Positions 16,042-23,050 of a stretch of DNA of 33,120 bases are shown one piece after another. Every line of letters begins with the position of its first letter. Position 1 is the first letter of the stretch. Position numbers and translations under genes: made by a program. This DNA is from Ruminiclostridium sp. GTDB lineage: Bacteria; Bacillota; Clostridia; Oscillospirales; Oscillospiraceae. The notes under the pieces are model-generated. The model was not told where the DNA came from. It saw nothing but the letters and a program-made list of their open reading frames with translations, and did no database searches. The stretch covers positions 1 to 33,120 of the forward strand of contig JAAWAE010000093.1 in assembly GCA_022792035.1 (NCBI GenBank). Direction: 5' to 3'.

Positions 16042-16932
16042 ATGGCAGAACTGCGGCGCACAGTGAAGGACAGTGTCTTCACCTATCTCTTCAAGCAGGC
16101 GGAGTATACCCGCCAGCTCTATCTGGTCCTGCACCCGGAGGACACGAACGTCACCGAGGCGGATTGCAAGATCGTGACCTTGGAAAACGTCCTCTCTACG
16201 GGTTTGTATAATGACTTGGGGATACGAGTACGCAACAGCCTTCTGCTGCTGATGGAGGCCCAGAGTACGTTTTCCGTCAACATCGCCCTGCGGCTGCTCC
16301 TGTATCTGGCGGAGAGCTACAAGGAGTATGTGGAGGAGAACAAGCTGGACCTGTACGGCGGCAAGGCGGTCACCATCCCCCGCCCGGAGCTGTATGTTGT
16401 GTACACCGGAGAGCGGGAGGATGTCCCGGAGGTGCTCCATCTCTCGGACCTGTACCAGGGACCGGGCGGGGCGGAGATCGAAGTCAAGGTGCTGTGCGGC
16501 GGCAGGGAGGGGGACATCCTGAGTCAGTACGTCCTCTTCTGCAAGATTGCCGACAGCTGCCGGCGGGAGTATGGACGCAGTCAGAAAGCCATCGACGAGA
16601 CCATCCGCCGGTGTATGGAAGCGGGCGTTTTGGTGCCATTTTTGGCATCCCGGAAGAAAGAGGTGCAAGATATCATGGTGACACTGTTTGATAATCAGAC
16701 GATCTCGGAAATCCATGACTACAACATAGCCTTGGAGGCAAGACGAGAAGGGATGCAAAAGGGAATGCAGCGAGGCCAGCAGAAGGGCCGAGAGGAAGGA
16801 ATCCGCGCAGCAGTCTCTATGCTCCAGGAGTTATCCATCGACCGCGAAACGGTGGTTCAGAAGCTGGCAGTGAAGTTTAACCTCCTTCCCCATGCAGCAG
16901 AGGAAAAGGTCGCCCAATACTGGGTCCAGTAA
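16042..16932 (+). CDS. Rpn/PD-(D/E)XK-family nuclease
   Basis: 296 residues from ATG 16042 (SD GGGGGCGGAGG). The segment LYNDLGIRV...LLLLMEAQST matches the PD-(D/E)XK core of the Rpn/transposase_31-like family: D58, then E72-x-Q74 in place of ExK. The C-terminal helix carries a glycine-spaced repeat (EGMQKGMQRGQQKGREEG, about 234-251) typical of these proteins, followed by a short helical tail. Rpn proteins in E. coli are RecA-independent recombination-promoting nucleases and often multicopy. This gene is transcribed alone between obgE and a convergent small gene. Function here is inferred only from the family. Confidence 0.85.
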   Translation: MAELRRTVKDSVFTYLFKQAEYTRQLYLVLHPEDTNVTEADCKIVTLENVLSTGLYNDLGIRVRNSLLLLMEAQSTFSVNIALRLLLYLAESYKEYVEENKLDLYGGKAVTIPRPELYVVYTGEREDVPEVLHLSDLYQGPGGAEIEVKVLCGGREGDILSQYVLFCKIADSCRREYGRSQKAIDETIRRCMEAGVLVPFLASRKKEVQDIMVTLFDNQTISEIHDYNIALEARREGMQKGMQRGQQKGREEGIRAAVSMLQELSIDRETVVQKLAVKFNLLPHAAEEKVAQYWVQ

Positions 16933-16950
16933 TCCGAACAAAAAAGAACG

Positions 16951-16983
16951 GCCCTCCGGCGTGTCATGCGCCAGAGGGCTTTC
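16951..16983. terminator. Bidirectional terminator
   Basis: GCCCTC (16951-16956) pairs with GAGGGC (16974-16979), extended by CGGCG/CGCC; TTTC follows on the plus strand, and the A-run at about 16940-16946 supplies T residues for the minus strand. It separates two convergent genes. Confidence 0.75.
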
Positions 16984-16984
16984 A

Positions 16985-17218
16985 TCAGGACGGCTTATTC
17001 TTTTTCGCCTGCCGCCGGGCCTGCTCCTTATTGACTTCCTCCTCCATCCAGAGGAAGAAATCCAGGCTCTCCATGTCGTGGGCGGGAGCGATGCGGGGCT
17101 CACCGTCGTCCTGGGGGACATCCGCGCCTGTGTCCATATCCATGAGGCCCAGGGCGGCCAGGTCGAAGGCGTCAGCGGCGAAGAGGTCGCCGAGGTCGTG
17201 TTCTGGGAAGTTTGCCAT
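16985..17218 (-). CDS. Small acidic hypothetical protein
   Basis: 77 residues from ATG 17218, with AAGGAGG about ten bases upstream; the frame is open further upstream but without a ribosome site. The N-terminal two thirds are acidic (DLGDLFAADAFDLAALGLMDMD) and the C-terminus basic (KEQARRQAKKNKPS). There are no membrane segments or cysteines and I know no matching family. The gene ends at the shared terminator with the convergent nuclease gene. Confidence 0.65.
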   Translation of the reverse strand: MANFPEHDLGDLFAADAFDLAALGLMDMDTGADVPQDDGEPRIAPAHDMESLDFFLWMEEEVNKEQARRQAKKNKPS

Positions 17219-17294
17219 AGCAGGACTGCCTCCTTGCGTGTTCTTTTCTACTAGGATACCACAGATGGGGACGGTTGTCACGAGATTTTGGACC

Positions 17295-17323
17295 TTGTGC
17301 TTTGCTGAATCCTGTGCTACACT
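17295..17323 (+). promoter_or_regulatory. Likely promoter of the zinc-ribbon gene
   Basis: TTGTGC (17295-17300), 17-base spacer, TACACT (17318-17323), about 65 bases before ATG 17390. It is only a moderate consensus match. Confidence 0.45.
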
Positions 17324-17389
17324 ATTCCTATAGTCACCACAGTTGAAAAGAATCAAAAGATTTGACGGCTTGAAAAGGAGGACGTGACC

Positions 17390-17683
17390 ATGGCACAGCT
17401 TTCATGCCCGGACTGCGGACAGACCCTTTCCCAGGACCAGGAAACCTGCCCGAACTGTGGTTTTCCCGTTGCGGATTACCTCCACGGCTACCGGCAAGAG
17501 GCCCCGGGCCCTGTGGCCCCTGTGCCGGAGGTCCATGTTCCCCGCTGCCCCATCTGCGGCTCTGAGGATTTACTTCGATTGTCTGCCTTGGATGCCTGCG
17601 CCAAGGCGTTCGTCTTTGGGATCATGGGCGCTGGGGACTTGGGAAAGACCTGGGAATGTCAGGATTGCGGCAGTAAATTTTAA
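17390..17683 (+). CDS. Double zinc-ribbon protein
   Basis: 97 residues from ATG 17390 (SD AAAAGGAGG). Two four-cysteine sites are visible: C6/C9 with C20/C23 (CPDC...CPNC), and C53/C56 with C90/C93 (CPIC...CQDC). A Pro-rich linker lies between them. The second ribbon has an alanine/glycine-rich insert (ACAKAFVFGIMGAGDLGKT) that could form a hydrophobic hairpin. Zinc binding and a protein- or nucleic-acid-contacting role are likely; nothing more specific can be said. Confidence 0.8.
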   Translation: MAQLSCPDCGQTLSQDQETCPNCGFPVADYLHGYRQEAPGPVAPVPEVHVPRCPICGSEDLLRLSALDACAKAFVFGIMGAGDLGKTWECQDCGSKF

Positions 17684-17777
17684 GAGGATACAGAAAAATG
17701 GAGACAGCAGCTCCACAGCGACCGGAGGGCCGCGGAACAAGAAAATCAAAAAATTCTCGAAAATCTGCAAATATCCC

Positions 17778-17806
17778 TTGACAAACGCATAAAAATGCAC
17801 TAAGAT
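17778..17806 (+). promoter_or_regulatory. Promoter of the dapA-dapB-lysA operon
   Basis: TTGACA (17778-17783), 17-base spacer, TAAGAT (17801-17806); the start falls just before the lysine riboswitch. Confidence 0.8.
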
Positions 17807-17817
17807 AACTGCAAACC

Positions 17818-17990
17818 AGAGATAGAGGCGCACTTCGCCAAGAGTACCCGACGCCAATGCCTTGCAGGGCAGGCCCGGGGAAAGGGGCTGGTGCCGAAGA
17901 CGGTTCCCGCTGCAAAGGGGGCCGGACTGGGCGGACGAACTAAGAGTCGTTCGACTGTCGCAAATGGTAAGATTTGCGGAGAGCTATCCT
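17818..17990 (+). promoter_or_regulatory. Lysine riboswitch (L-box)
   Basis: The aptamer starts with GATAGAGGCGC (17821) and AAGAGTA, and contains GGGGAAAGGGGCTGG, GTGCCGAAG and GGACTGGGC. It ends with GCGGAGAGCTATC, whose GCTATC closes the P1 helix with GATAG(A). These are the conserved blocks of the lysine riboswitch. With lysine bound, the downstream terminator (18037-18076) should form and stop transcription into dapA. It controls the three lysine genes that follow. Confidence 0.93.
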
Positions 17991-18036
17991 TGATAGGCAG
18001 GACGGTCCGCCATCGGGCGGGTTCCTCGTTCATTTT

Positions 18037-18076
18037 ATCAAGCGAGCTTTCTCCGAAAAGCCTGCTTGATTTTTTT
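18037..18076 (+). terminator. Riboswitch-controlled terminator before dapA
   Basis: ATCAAGC (18037-18043) pairs with GCTTGAT (18064-18070) and T residues run to 18076. It lies between the aptamer and the dapA SD, as expected for transcription attenuation. Confidence 0.88.
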
Positions 18077-18118
18077 ATGGGATCGGGCGGAGCAAAGAAA
18101 CATCAGGAGGAACCTACC

Positions 18119-19012
18119 ATGAGAAATCAGACCCCCATCTTCCAGGGCATCGCAACCGCCCTCATCACCCCCACCACCCCCCAGGGCGTGGATTATGACC
18201 GCTTCGGCACCCTCATCGACTGGCAGATCGCCCAGGGCATCAACGCTTTGGTCGTCTGCGGCACCAGCGGCGAGAGTTCTACCCTCACCGACGACGAACA
18301 CCGTCGAGTCATCGCCTACGCCGTGGAGCGGGTGAACGGCCGGGTGCCCGTCATCGCCGGGACCGGCAGCAACGAGACCGACTATGCCGTCTCCCTCACC
18401 AAGAGCGCCTGCGCCGACGGGGCCGACGCCGTTCTGGTGGTGACCCCCTACTACAACAAGACCACCCAGAAGGGCCTTGTGGCCATGTACAGCGCCATCG
18501 CCGACGCCAGCACCAAGCCCGTCATCCTCTACAACGTCCCCAGCCGCACCGGCATCAACATCGAGCCGTCTACGTATCTGGCCCTGGCGGACCATCCCCA
18601 GATCGCGGCCATCAAGGAGGCCAACAGTGACATCTCCAAGATCGTGGAGACCTTCGCCCTGGTGGGGGATAAATTGGATATTTATTCAGGCAACGACGAC
18701 CAGATCCTCCCCATCCTGGCCATGGGCGGCCGGGGCTGCATCTCGGTGCTGTCCAACGTGATCCCCGCCCAGACCGTGGCCCTGGCGGACAAATTCTTTG
18801 CCGGGGACGTGGCCGGGTCCGCCAAGCTCCAGTGCGACTTCATGCCCCTGGTGCGCTCCCTGTTCTGCGAGACCAACCCCATCCCCGTGAAGGCCGCCAT
18901 GGCCGCTATGGGCTACTGTGAGAATTACCTCCGCCTGCCCCTAGTCCCCATGGAGCAGGACCATTACCAGACCATGCTGGAGCGGATGCGCGCCCTGGGC
19001 CTGAAGGTTTGA
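18119..19012 (+). CDS. dapA: 4-hydroxy-tetrahydrodipicolinate synthase
   Basis: 297 residues from ATG 18119 (SD CAGGAGG); the frame is open upstream through the riboswitch, which is not coding. It condenses pyruvate with aspartate semialdehyde, the first committed step to diaminopimelate and lysine. The pyruvate-loop GTSGES (48-53), Y138 in YNVPSRTG and the Schiff-base lysine K166 in AIKEANSD are present, in the positions of the E. coli T44-Y133-K161 set. The TIM barrel is full length. It leads an operon with dapB (three-base gap) and lysA. Confidence 0.97.
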   Translation: MRNQTPIFQGIATALITPTTPQGVDYDRFGTLIDWQIAQGINALVVCGTSGESSTLTDDEHRRVIAYAVERVNGRVPVIAGTGSNETDYAVSLTKSACADGADAVLVVTPYYNKTTQKGLVAMYSAIADASTKPVILYNVPSRTGINIEPSTYLALADHPQIAAIKEANSDISKIVETFALVGDKLDIYSGNDDQILPILAMGGRGCISVLSNVIPAQTVALADKFFAGDVAGSAKLQCDFMPLVRSLFCETNPIPVKAAMAAMGYCENYLRLPLVPMEQDHYQTMLERMRALGLKV

Positions 19013-19015
19013 GCC

Positions 19016-19747
19016 ATGCGGGTCATCGTCAACGGCGCCTTGGGGCGCATGGGCCAGCAGGTCTGCCGTCTGCTGGAGGAATACAGCTGTACTCTGGCGG
19101 CGGCGGTGGACCAAGCCGGAGGCGAAGGGGTCTATGCCAAGATCTCCGACTACCAGGGGGAGGCCGATGTGGTCATCGACTTCTCCAACCCCGCCACCCT
19201 GCCGGAGCTGCTGTCCTACTGTGAGGTGAAGGGCCTGCCCCTGGTGGAGGCCACCACGGGCTTCAGTCCTTATGAGATGGAATTGCTGGAGCAGGGGGCC
19301 AAGACCGTCCCCATCTTCCAATCCTACAACATGTCCCTGGGGGTGGCCCTGCTGGCCCGCCTGGTGAAGCAGGCGGCGGCGATCTTTGGCGGCTGTGATG
19401 TGGAGATCATCGAGGCCCACCACAACCGCAAGGCCGACGCCCCCAGCGGGACGGCCCTCCTCCTGGCGGACGCGGTCCGGGAGAAGCGGCCGGAGGCGGA
19501 GTATGTCTTTGGCCGCTACGGCCAGGGTAAGCGCCAGCCCAACGAGATCGGCATCCACGCCCTGCGCATGGGCAACGTGGTGGGAGAGCACGAGGTGATC
19601 TTCGCCACGGACAATCAGACCATATCCCTGAAACACCAGGCCCACGACCGGGCCCTCTTCGCGGAGGGGGCGCTGGCTGCCGCCAGCTTCATCGTCCAGC
19701 AGCCGCCGGGGCTGTACCACATGGACGATCTGCTGGGACCAAACTGA
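19016..19747 (+). CDS. dapB: 4-hydroxy-tetrahydrodipicolinate reductase
   Basis: 243 residues from ATG 19016, three bases after dapA, so probably translationally coupled. It reduces the dapA product to tetrahydrodipicolinate with NAD(P)H. The nucleotide-binding loop NGALGRMG (6-13) and the signature EAHHNRKADAPSGTA (133-147), with catalytic His135/136 and Lys139, are intact. At 243 residues it is of the shorter Gram-positive type, slightly shorter than E. coli DapB. Confidence 0.97.
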   Translation: MRVIVNGALGRMGQQVCRLLEEYSCTLAAAVDQAGGEGVYAKISDYQGEADVVIDFSNPATLPELLSYCEVKGLPLVEATTGFSPYEMELLEQGAKTVPIFQSYNMSLGVALLARLVKQAAAIFGGCDVEIIEAHHNRKADAPSGTALLLADAVREKRPEAEYVFGRYGQGKRQPNEIGIHALRMGNVVGEHEVIFATDNQTISLKHQAHDRALFAEGALAAASFIVQQPPGLYHMDDLLGPN

Positions 19748-19767
19748 ACGGAGAAAGAGAAACTGTT

Positions 19768-21063
19768 ATGCTGTACGAGAACCTATCCGTCAACGAAAAA
19801 GGCCGCCTCTGCGTCGGCGGGCTGGACACGGTCCAGCTGGCGGCGGAGTTTGGAGCCCCCCTCTATGTCCTGGACGAGGACCGGGTCCGGGCCAACTGCC
19901 AACGCTATGTCCAGGCGATGCAGGCATACCTGCCCGCCGGGTCCCGTCCGCTGTTCGCCGGGAAAGCCCTGTGCTTCAAGGGTTTGTATCCTGTTTTGGA
20001 GGAGGAGGGCATGGAGGCGGACGTGGTCTCCCCAGGGGAGATCTACACCGCTCTGGCCGGAGGTTTCCCGCCGGAAAAGCTCTATTTTCACGGCAACAAC
20101 AAGACCGACGAGGACATCCAATTTGCCCTGAGCAGCGGCGTGGGCTGTTTTATCGTGGACAATCCCCTGGAGCTGCGGCGCCTGGACCACTACGCCGGGA
20201 CCATGGGGAAGCGGCAGCGGGTGCTGCTCCGGGTGACGCCGGGGATCGACCCCCACACCTTGCAGGCCATCAACACCGGACGCATCGACTGCCAGTTCGG
20301 CGTGCCCATCGAGACAGGGCAGGCGGAGCGGTTCGTGGCGGAGGCCCTGACCCTGGAACACCTGGAGGTAGAGGGTTTTCACAGCCACATTGGGTCCCAG
20401 ATCTTCGAGGCCGCGCCCTTCTGCGACGCGGTGGATATCCTGCTGGACTTTGCCCAGGGGATTCGGGAGAAGCTGGGCTTCACCGCCCGGGTGCTGAATC
20501 TCGGGGGCGGCTTCGGGGTGCGGTATCAGGAGCGTGACCCTGTGGTGGACATCCCCGGGAACATCCGCGCTTTGGCGGAGCACTTGACGGCGGGCTGTGC
20601 GGCAAAAGACTATCCGCTGCCCCAGGTACTGCTGGAGCCGGGCCGGAGCATCGTAGGGGACGCGGGGCTGACCCTGTACCGGGTCGGCGGCGTGAAGACC
20701 ATCGAGGGCTATCGCAGCTATGTGACGGTAAACGGCGGCATGACCGACAATCCCCGGTATGCCCTGTACCAGGCCCCCTACACGGTCCTTCCGGCGGACC
20801 GGATGAACGACCAGCGGACGTTCCGCTGCTCCGTGGCGGGGCGCTGTTGCGAGAGCGGGGACTTGATCCAAGAGGAGATCGACCTGCCCCAGATGCAGCG
20901 GGAGGATCTGCTGGCGGTGCTGACCACGGGGGCCTATAATTTCACCATGGCGTCGAATTACAACCGTCTGTGCCGGCCGGCGCTGGTGATGGTGCGGGGC
21001 GGGAAGGCCCGTCTGGCGGTGCGGCGGCAGACCTTTGAGGATTTGACCGCTTGTGAGCTTTGA
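19768..21063 (+). CDS. lysA: Diaminopimelate decarboxylase
   Basis: 431 residues from ATG 19768 with GGAGAAAGAGA upstream. It is a fold-type III PLP enzyme that converts meso-diaminopimelate to lysine, the last step of the pathway. The PLP lysine is K66 in FAGKALCF (the usual motif is Y-A-x-K-A-N, so this is a variant around the lysine). HSHIGSQI (205-212), GGGFG (246-250), EPGRS (290-294) and CESGD (361-365) mark the cofactor and active-site loops. With the riboswitch, control by the end product lysine is clear. Confidence 0.96.
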   Translation: MLYENLSVNEKGRLCVGGLDTVQLAAEFGAPLYVLDEDRVRANCQRYVQAMQAYLPAGSRPLFAGKALCFKGLYPVLEEEGMEADVVSPGEIYTALAGGFPPEKLYFHGNNKTDEDIQFALSSGVGCFIVDNPLELRRLDHYAGTMGKRQRVLLRVTPGIDPHTLQAINTGRIDCQFGVPIETGQAERFVAEALTLEHLEVEGFHSHIGSQIFEAAPFCDAVDILLDFAQGIREKLGFTARVLNLGGGFGVRYQERDPVVDIPGNIRALAEHLTAGCAAKDYPLPQVLLEPGRSIVGDAGLTLYRVGGVKTIEGYRSYVTVNGGMTDNPRYALYQAPYTVLPADRMNDQRTFRCSVAGRCCESGDLIQEEIDLPQMQREDLLAVLTTGAYNFTMASNYNRLCRPALVMVRGGKARLAVRRQTFEDLTACEL

Positions 21064-21079
21064 CTTCATTTGAATGATT

Positions 21080-21131
21080 GAGGCCTCTGTCCTGGGACCC
21101 GGTTGGGTCTTGGGACAGAGGCCTCTTCTTT
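21080..21131 (+). terminator. Terminator of the lysine operon
   Basis: GAGGCCTCTGTCC (21080-21092) pairs with 21113-21125, with an inner GGACCC/GGGTC(T) helix, then TTCTTT. Strong hairpin directly after lysA. Confidence 0.88.
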
Positions 21132-21138
21132 GGGCAAC

Positions 21139-21169
21139 AAGAAACCACGGTAAGCAACCGTGGTTTCTT
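21139..21169. terminator. Terminator of the minus-strand padR operon
   Basis: AAGAAACCACGG (21139-21150) pairs perfectly with 21158-21169. It lies just beyond the stop of the exported protein gene and faces the lysA terminator. Confidence 0.75.
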
Positions 21170-21176
21170 GCTATCC

Positions 21177-21635
21177 TCAGGTAATCACACCAGCGGGGGT
21201 GCAGCGAATAGTAATGTTAATTGGAACAGTTCCAATTGCAGATATTAAATCAGCGGTGAGTGTCGCACGTCCTCCAGAAGTGGTGATATTATGTCTGGCG
21301 TACAGCCATCCAAGGGCGGTGTCCTTTTCATAGCTTGTGCTTGTGACTCTTGCTGTCGTTCCATCGTATGAGAAAGTAGCAATGAGCTTAACCGTAGCAA
21401 TCTCACGGTCACGATGCTCAATCACCTGAATCTTAGTAGCTCTTTTTGATGAAGTGCGTGCTTGTTCGGGGGCGATTGTCAGTGTAGTCTTTACAGTGAA
21501 ATCATTCCCCAAATCCTCTACATAAGTATAGGTTTCTGTTTCATTTTCCTCCACTGCATAGGCTGAAACAGGCAAAAGTGTCATCATAAATGAAAATAAC
21601 AGGATAATAGCACTTGATTTAAACCGAGTAGTCAT
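21177..21635 (-). CDS. Small exported protein of unknown function
   Basis: 152 residues with a classic signal peptide (basic start, hydrophobic core to about 24, likely cleavage after AYA, residue about 27). The mature part is rich in Thr, Ser and beta-strand-like alternation (FTVKTTLTIAP, ATVKLIATFSYDG, GRATLTADL) and has almost no cysteine. No family is recognised. Its ATG overlaps the stop of the upstream HAAS-like gene (ATGA), so it belongs to the padR operon, which suggests a cell-surface target or output of that regulator. Confidence 0.7.
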   Translation of the reverse strand: MTTRFKSSAIILLFSFMMTLLPVSAYAVEENETETYTYVEDLGNDFTVKTTLTIAPEQARTSSKRATKIQVIEHRDREIATVKLIATFSYDGTTARVTSTSYEKDTALGWLYARHNITTSGGRATLTADLISAIGTVPINITIRCTPAGVIT

Positions 21636-22060
21636 TGAAATCCTCCCATATCATCAGAAATATTGCTCGTCTTTACATCATTCGAAACTTCCTCAATGAT
21701 AAGACGCTCCGTCATTTTAACTTGTGGGCCAGCACGAAACGACACTGTGTAATACACATACCATACAGCGACGACTGCGAGACATACCACAAGAGCCAGC
21801 TTCAAATATTTTCTAATCGCACGCTTTTTCTCATAGGATGCTATCACTTTCTCATCCACTCTCTGCATCAGAAAACCCGCAAATTCTTCTGGTTCACCGA
21901 AAAATCCTGCGATTTTATCGTAGTCCAAGAACGGGTCATCCGCCTGCAGTTTCAACAAAAGGCGGTTTGCCTCGCAAAGCAGCCGCTCCTTCTCCTGTTG
22001 GGGACAATCCAAATGCTTTTTGACTTCTGCGTAGTAATTACTCAATTCTGTTGCCAGCAT
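21632..22060 (-). CDS. HAAS/DUF6120-like membrane protein
   Basis: 142 residues from ATG 22060, in a TAATG overlap with padR. The N-terminal 80 residues form a helical domain (LATELSNYYAEVKKHL...FGEPEEFAGFLMQRV) like the HAAS domains of DUF1700-type proteins that accompany PadR regulators. A single membrane helix (about 92-112, LALVVCLAVVAVWYVYYT) and a short outer tail follow. In known PadR-HAAS pairs the membrane protein is the regulated partner. The family name is by likeness and context. Confidence 0.7.
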   Translation of the reverse strand: MLATELSNYYAEVKKHLDCPQQEKERLLCEANRLLLKLQADDPFLDYDKIAGFFGEPEEFAGFLMQRVDEKVIASYEKKRAIRKYLKLALVVCLAVVAVWYVYYTVSFRAGPQVKMTERLIIEEVSNDVKTSNISDDMGGFQ

Positions 22061-22452
22061 TATGAGCAAACACCTCGACTAAAAAAGTCTTCCATTTTCA
22101 GGATTTGATCCACCGCGCCTGTATAGGCTCGATATTCTTCAATCAGCCGCTCTAAATACCTCCTTCCTACATCTGTGATGCCAAAATAAATCCGCACGCG
22201 ATTTCCAGCCGACAGGACCTTTTCCTCCTCCTGGATGTATTGAAAGCCCTGTAAGCGGTAAATCGCCTGGTAGAGGGTATTGAAGGTGATTTGCCCATTG
22301 CTCATGTCCTCAATGGCCTGCATCATCTCATAGGTATACATCGACTTTTGACGCAGGACAAACAACACAAGCATTTCTGTGGTCGCCTTCTTCAATGCCT
22401 CCCGGATACTCGCGGGGGTTCCGCTGGTTTTGGTCTTTTTTTCTGGCTCCAT
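22060..22452 (-). CDS. PadR-family transcriptional regulator
   Basis: 130 residues from ATG 22452 (SD GAAGGTG); a GTG 30 bases upstream is less likely. The winged helix is clear: LKKATTEMLVLFVLRQKSMYTYEMMQ, then TFNTLYQAIYRLQ and YFGITDVGRRYLERL, as in PadR-s1 regulators. A short C-terminal helix probably serves dimerisation. Such proteins usually repress their own operon; here that is padR, the HAAS-like gene and the exported-protein gene, joined by start/stop overlaps. Confidence 0.9.
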   Translation of the reverse strand: MEPEKKTKTSGTPASIREALKKATTEMLVLFVLRQKSMYTYEMMQAIEDMSNGQITFNTLYQAIYRLQGFQYIQEEEKVLSAGNRVRIYFGITDVGRRYLERLIEEYRAYTGAVDQILKMEDFFSRGVCS

Positions 22453-22472
22453 TTTATCACCTTCTTTATTAA

Positions 22473-22501
22473 CATATACCACAAAATGGCCACGCTGTCA
22501 A
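22473..22501 (-). promoter_or_regulatory. Promoter of the padR operon
   Basis: On the minus strand TTGACA (22501-22496), 17-base spacer, TATATG (22478-22473), 20 bases before padR. Autoregulation is likely from the family, though no clear operator palindrome is seen. Confidence 0.7.
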
Positions 22502-22621
22502 GGGATCTATGTGTCTTTATGCTATATATTCGGGCATAGGCGGCTGTTTTACGCTCCCGTGTCTAATTGGAGCCCTCCTCAAAAGTGGCTCAACGCATCG
22601 CCCTTCCTGCTCATCTTGTCC

Positions 22622-22649
22622 TTGACAGCACGGGGAAAACGTGTATAAT
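22622..22649 (+). promoter_or_regulatory. Module A antisense-RNA promoter
   Basis: TTGACA (22622-22627), 16-base spacer, TATAAT (22644-22649). There is no plus-strand gene downstream; it points into the 3' end of the small peptide gene. Confidence 0.85.
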
Positions 22650-22655
22650 AAAAAC

Positions 22656-22750
22656 AGAAGGGCTGCCGGTCTTACGGCTTAGCCCGACAAGTGTTTGTTC
22701 TTATTAGAGACAAGAACCGTCACCGTGCCGGGTGGCGGTTCTTACCTTTG
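22656..22750 (+). ncRNA. Candidate antisense RNA of module A
   Basis: The transcript from the promoter at 22622-22649 would run through a 23-base motif (22663-22685, identical in module C) to the hairpin at 22712-22743 and end near 22750. It contains no ORF with a ribosome site and overlaps the last codons and 3' end of the opposing peptide mRNA. The arrangement resembles RatA/txpA and SR4/bsrG, where the RNA antitoxin is antisense to the toxin 3' end. The role is inference. Confidence 0.6.
22712..22743. terminator. Shared hairpin between peptide gene and antisense RNA
   Basis: AAGAACCGTCACC (22712-22724) pairs with GGTGGCGGTTCTT (22731-22743). It lies in the overlap of the two converging transcripts and also encodes the KNRHPAR end of the peptide. 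The T-runs are short on both sides, so termination strength is uncertain. Confidence 0.65.
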
Positions 22751-22803
22751 ATGCGGATTGTTACCGTATATCCGAAGATATGTAACGTTACCGTAATAGG
22801 CAA
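22720..22803 (-). CDS. 27-residue basic peptide, candidate type I toxin (module A)
   Basis: TTG start at 22803, nine bases after GGAGG, no other start in frame. The product alternates hydrophobic and polar residues (PITVTLHIFGYTVTIRIK) and ends with the basic tail KGKNRHPAR. It has its own consensus promoter (22889-22917), an SD held in a hairpin, and a converging antisense RNA. These are marks of type I toxin genes, although the sequence is not one of the toxin families I know. The same peptide 5' half is conserved in module B and the 3' half in module C, which supports real coding over chance. Confidence 0.55.
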   Translation of the reverse strand: MPITVTLHIFGYTVTIRIKGKNRHPAR

Positions 22804-22809
22804 ATAGCA

Positions 22810-22830
22810 ACACCTCCTTTCGGAGGGTGT
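22810..22830 (-). promoter_or_regulatory. SD-sequestering hairpin, module A
   Basis: In the mRNA the SD GGAGG is paired with CCTCC across a GAAA tetraloop, extended by ACA/TGT with one bulged base. The closed form would block ribosome entry at the TTG start. Confidence 0.65.
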
Positions 22831-22888
22831 GGCTAAGCCGCCGACCGTAGTGGCATACCCTTCTGTTGCCGGAGACCCGGCATATCTC

Positions 22889-22917
22889 AGTATAGCGCAG
22901 GCCGAGGCTTTTGTCAA
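22889..22917 (-). promoter_or_regulatory. Promoter of the module A peptide gene
   Basis: On the minus strand TTGACA (22917-22912), 17-base spacer, TATACT (22894-22889). The start near 22882 gives a leader of about 80 bases. Confidence 0.85.
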
Positions 22918-22942
22918 TTCCTGCCGCTCCGTTTTTTCACAC

Positions 22943-22971
22943 TTGACAAGATCGAAAAAAACGTGTATACT
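22943..22971 (+). promoter_or_regulatory. Module B antisense-RNA promoter
   Basis: TTGACA (22943-22948), 17-base spacer, TATACT (22966-22971). The end of the spacer and the -10 (AAAACGTGTATA) are nearly the same as in the module A antisense promoter, showing common origin. Confidence 0.85.
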
Positions 22972-22977
22972 AGACAA

Positions 22978-23050
22978 TAGGCAAGGAGCTTCACCTCTTA
23001 ACAGAGGAGAGCAAAGGACCGTCACCTGCCGGGGTGGCGGTCCTTCCTTT
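22978..23050 (+). ncRNA. Candidate short RNA of module B
   Basis: A transcript of about 70 bases from the 22943 promoter, with a CCTCT/AGAGG hairpin (about 22994-23007), ending at the hairpin 23014-23045 with TTCCTTTT. It converges on the 3' end of the small membrane-protein gene instead of the peptide gene. Confidence 0.5.
23014..23050. terminator. Module B terminal hairpin
   Basis: AAGGACCGTCACC (23014-23026) pairs with GGTGGCGGTCCTT (23033-23045), followed by CCTTTT. It is the module A hairpin with compensated A-to-G changes, and here serves both the small RNA and the membrane-protein gene, whose stop is at 23050. Confidence 0.75.

Noticed and set aside
17891..18118. N-terminal extension of dapA
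   Set aside because: The open frame runs through the lysine riboswitch and its terminator; the real start has a good SD at 18119.
22741..22808. Alternative frame in the module A leader reading LLFAYYGNVTYLRIYGNNPH
   Set aside because: Its TTG/GTG starts are 0-2 bases from the SD, too close for initiation; in module C the KNRHPAR frame, not this one, is preserved.
22720..23025. Long minus-strand frame (101 codons) ending in the KNRHPAR peptide
   Set aside because: Its 5' part covers the promoter and leader of module A; only the last 27 codons after the SD are a credible gene.
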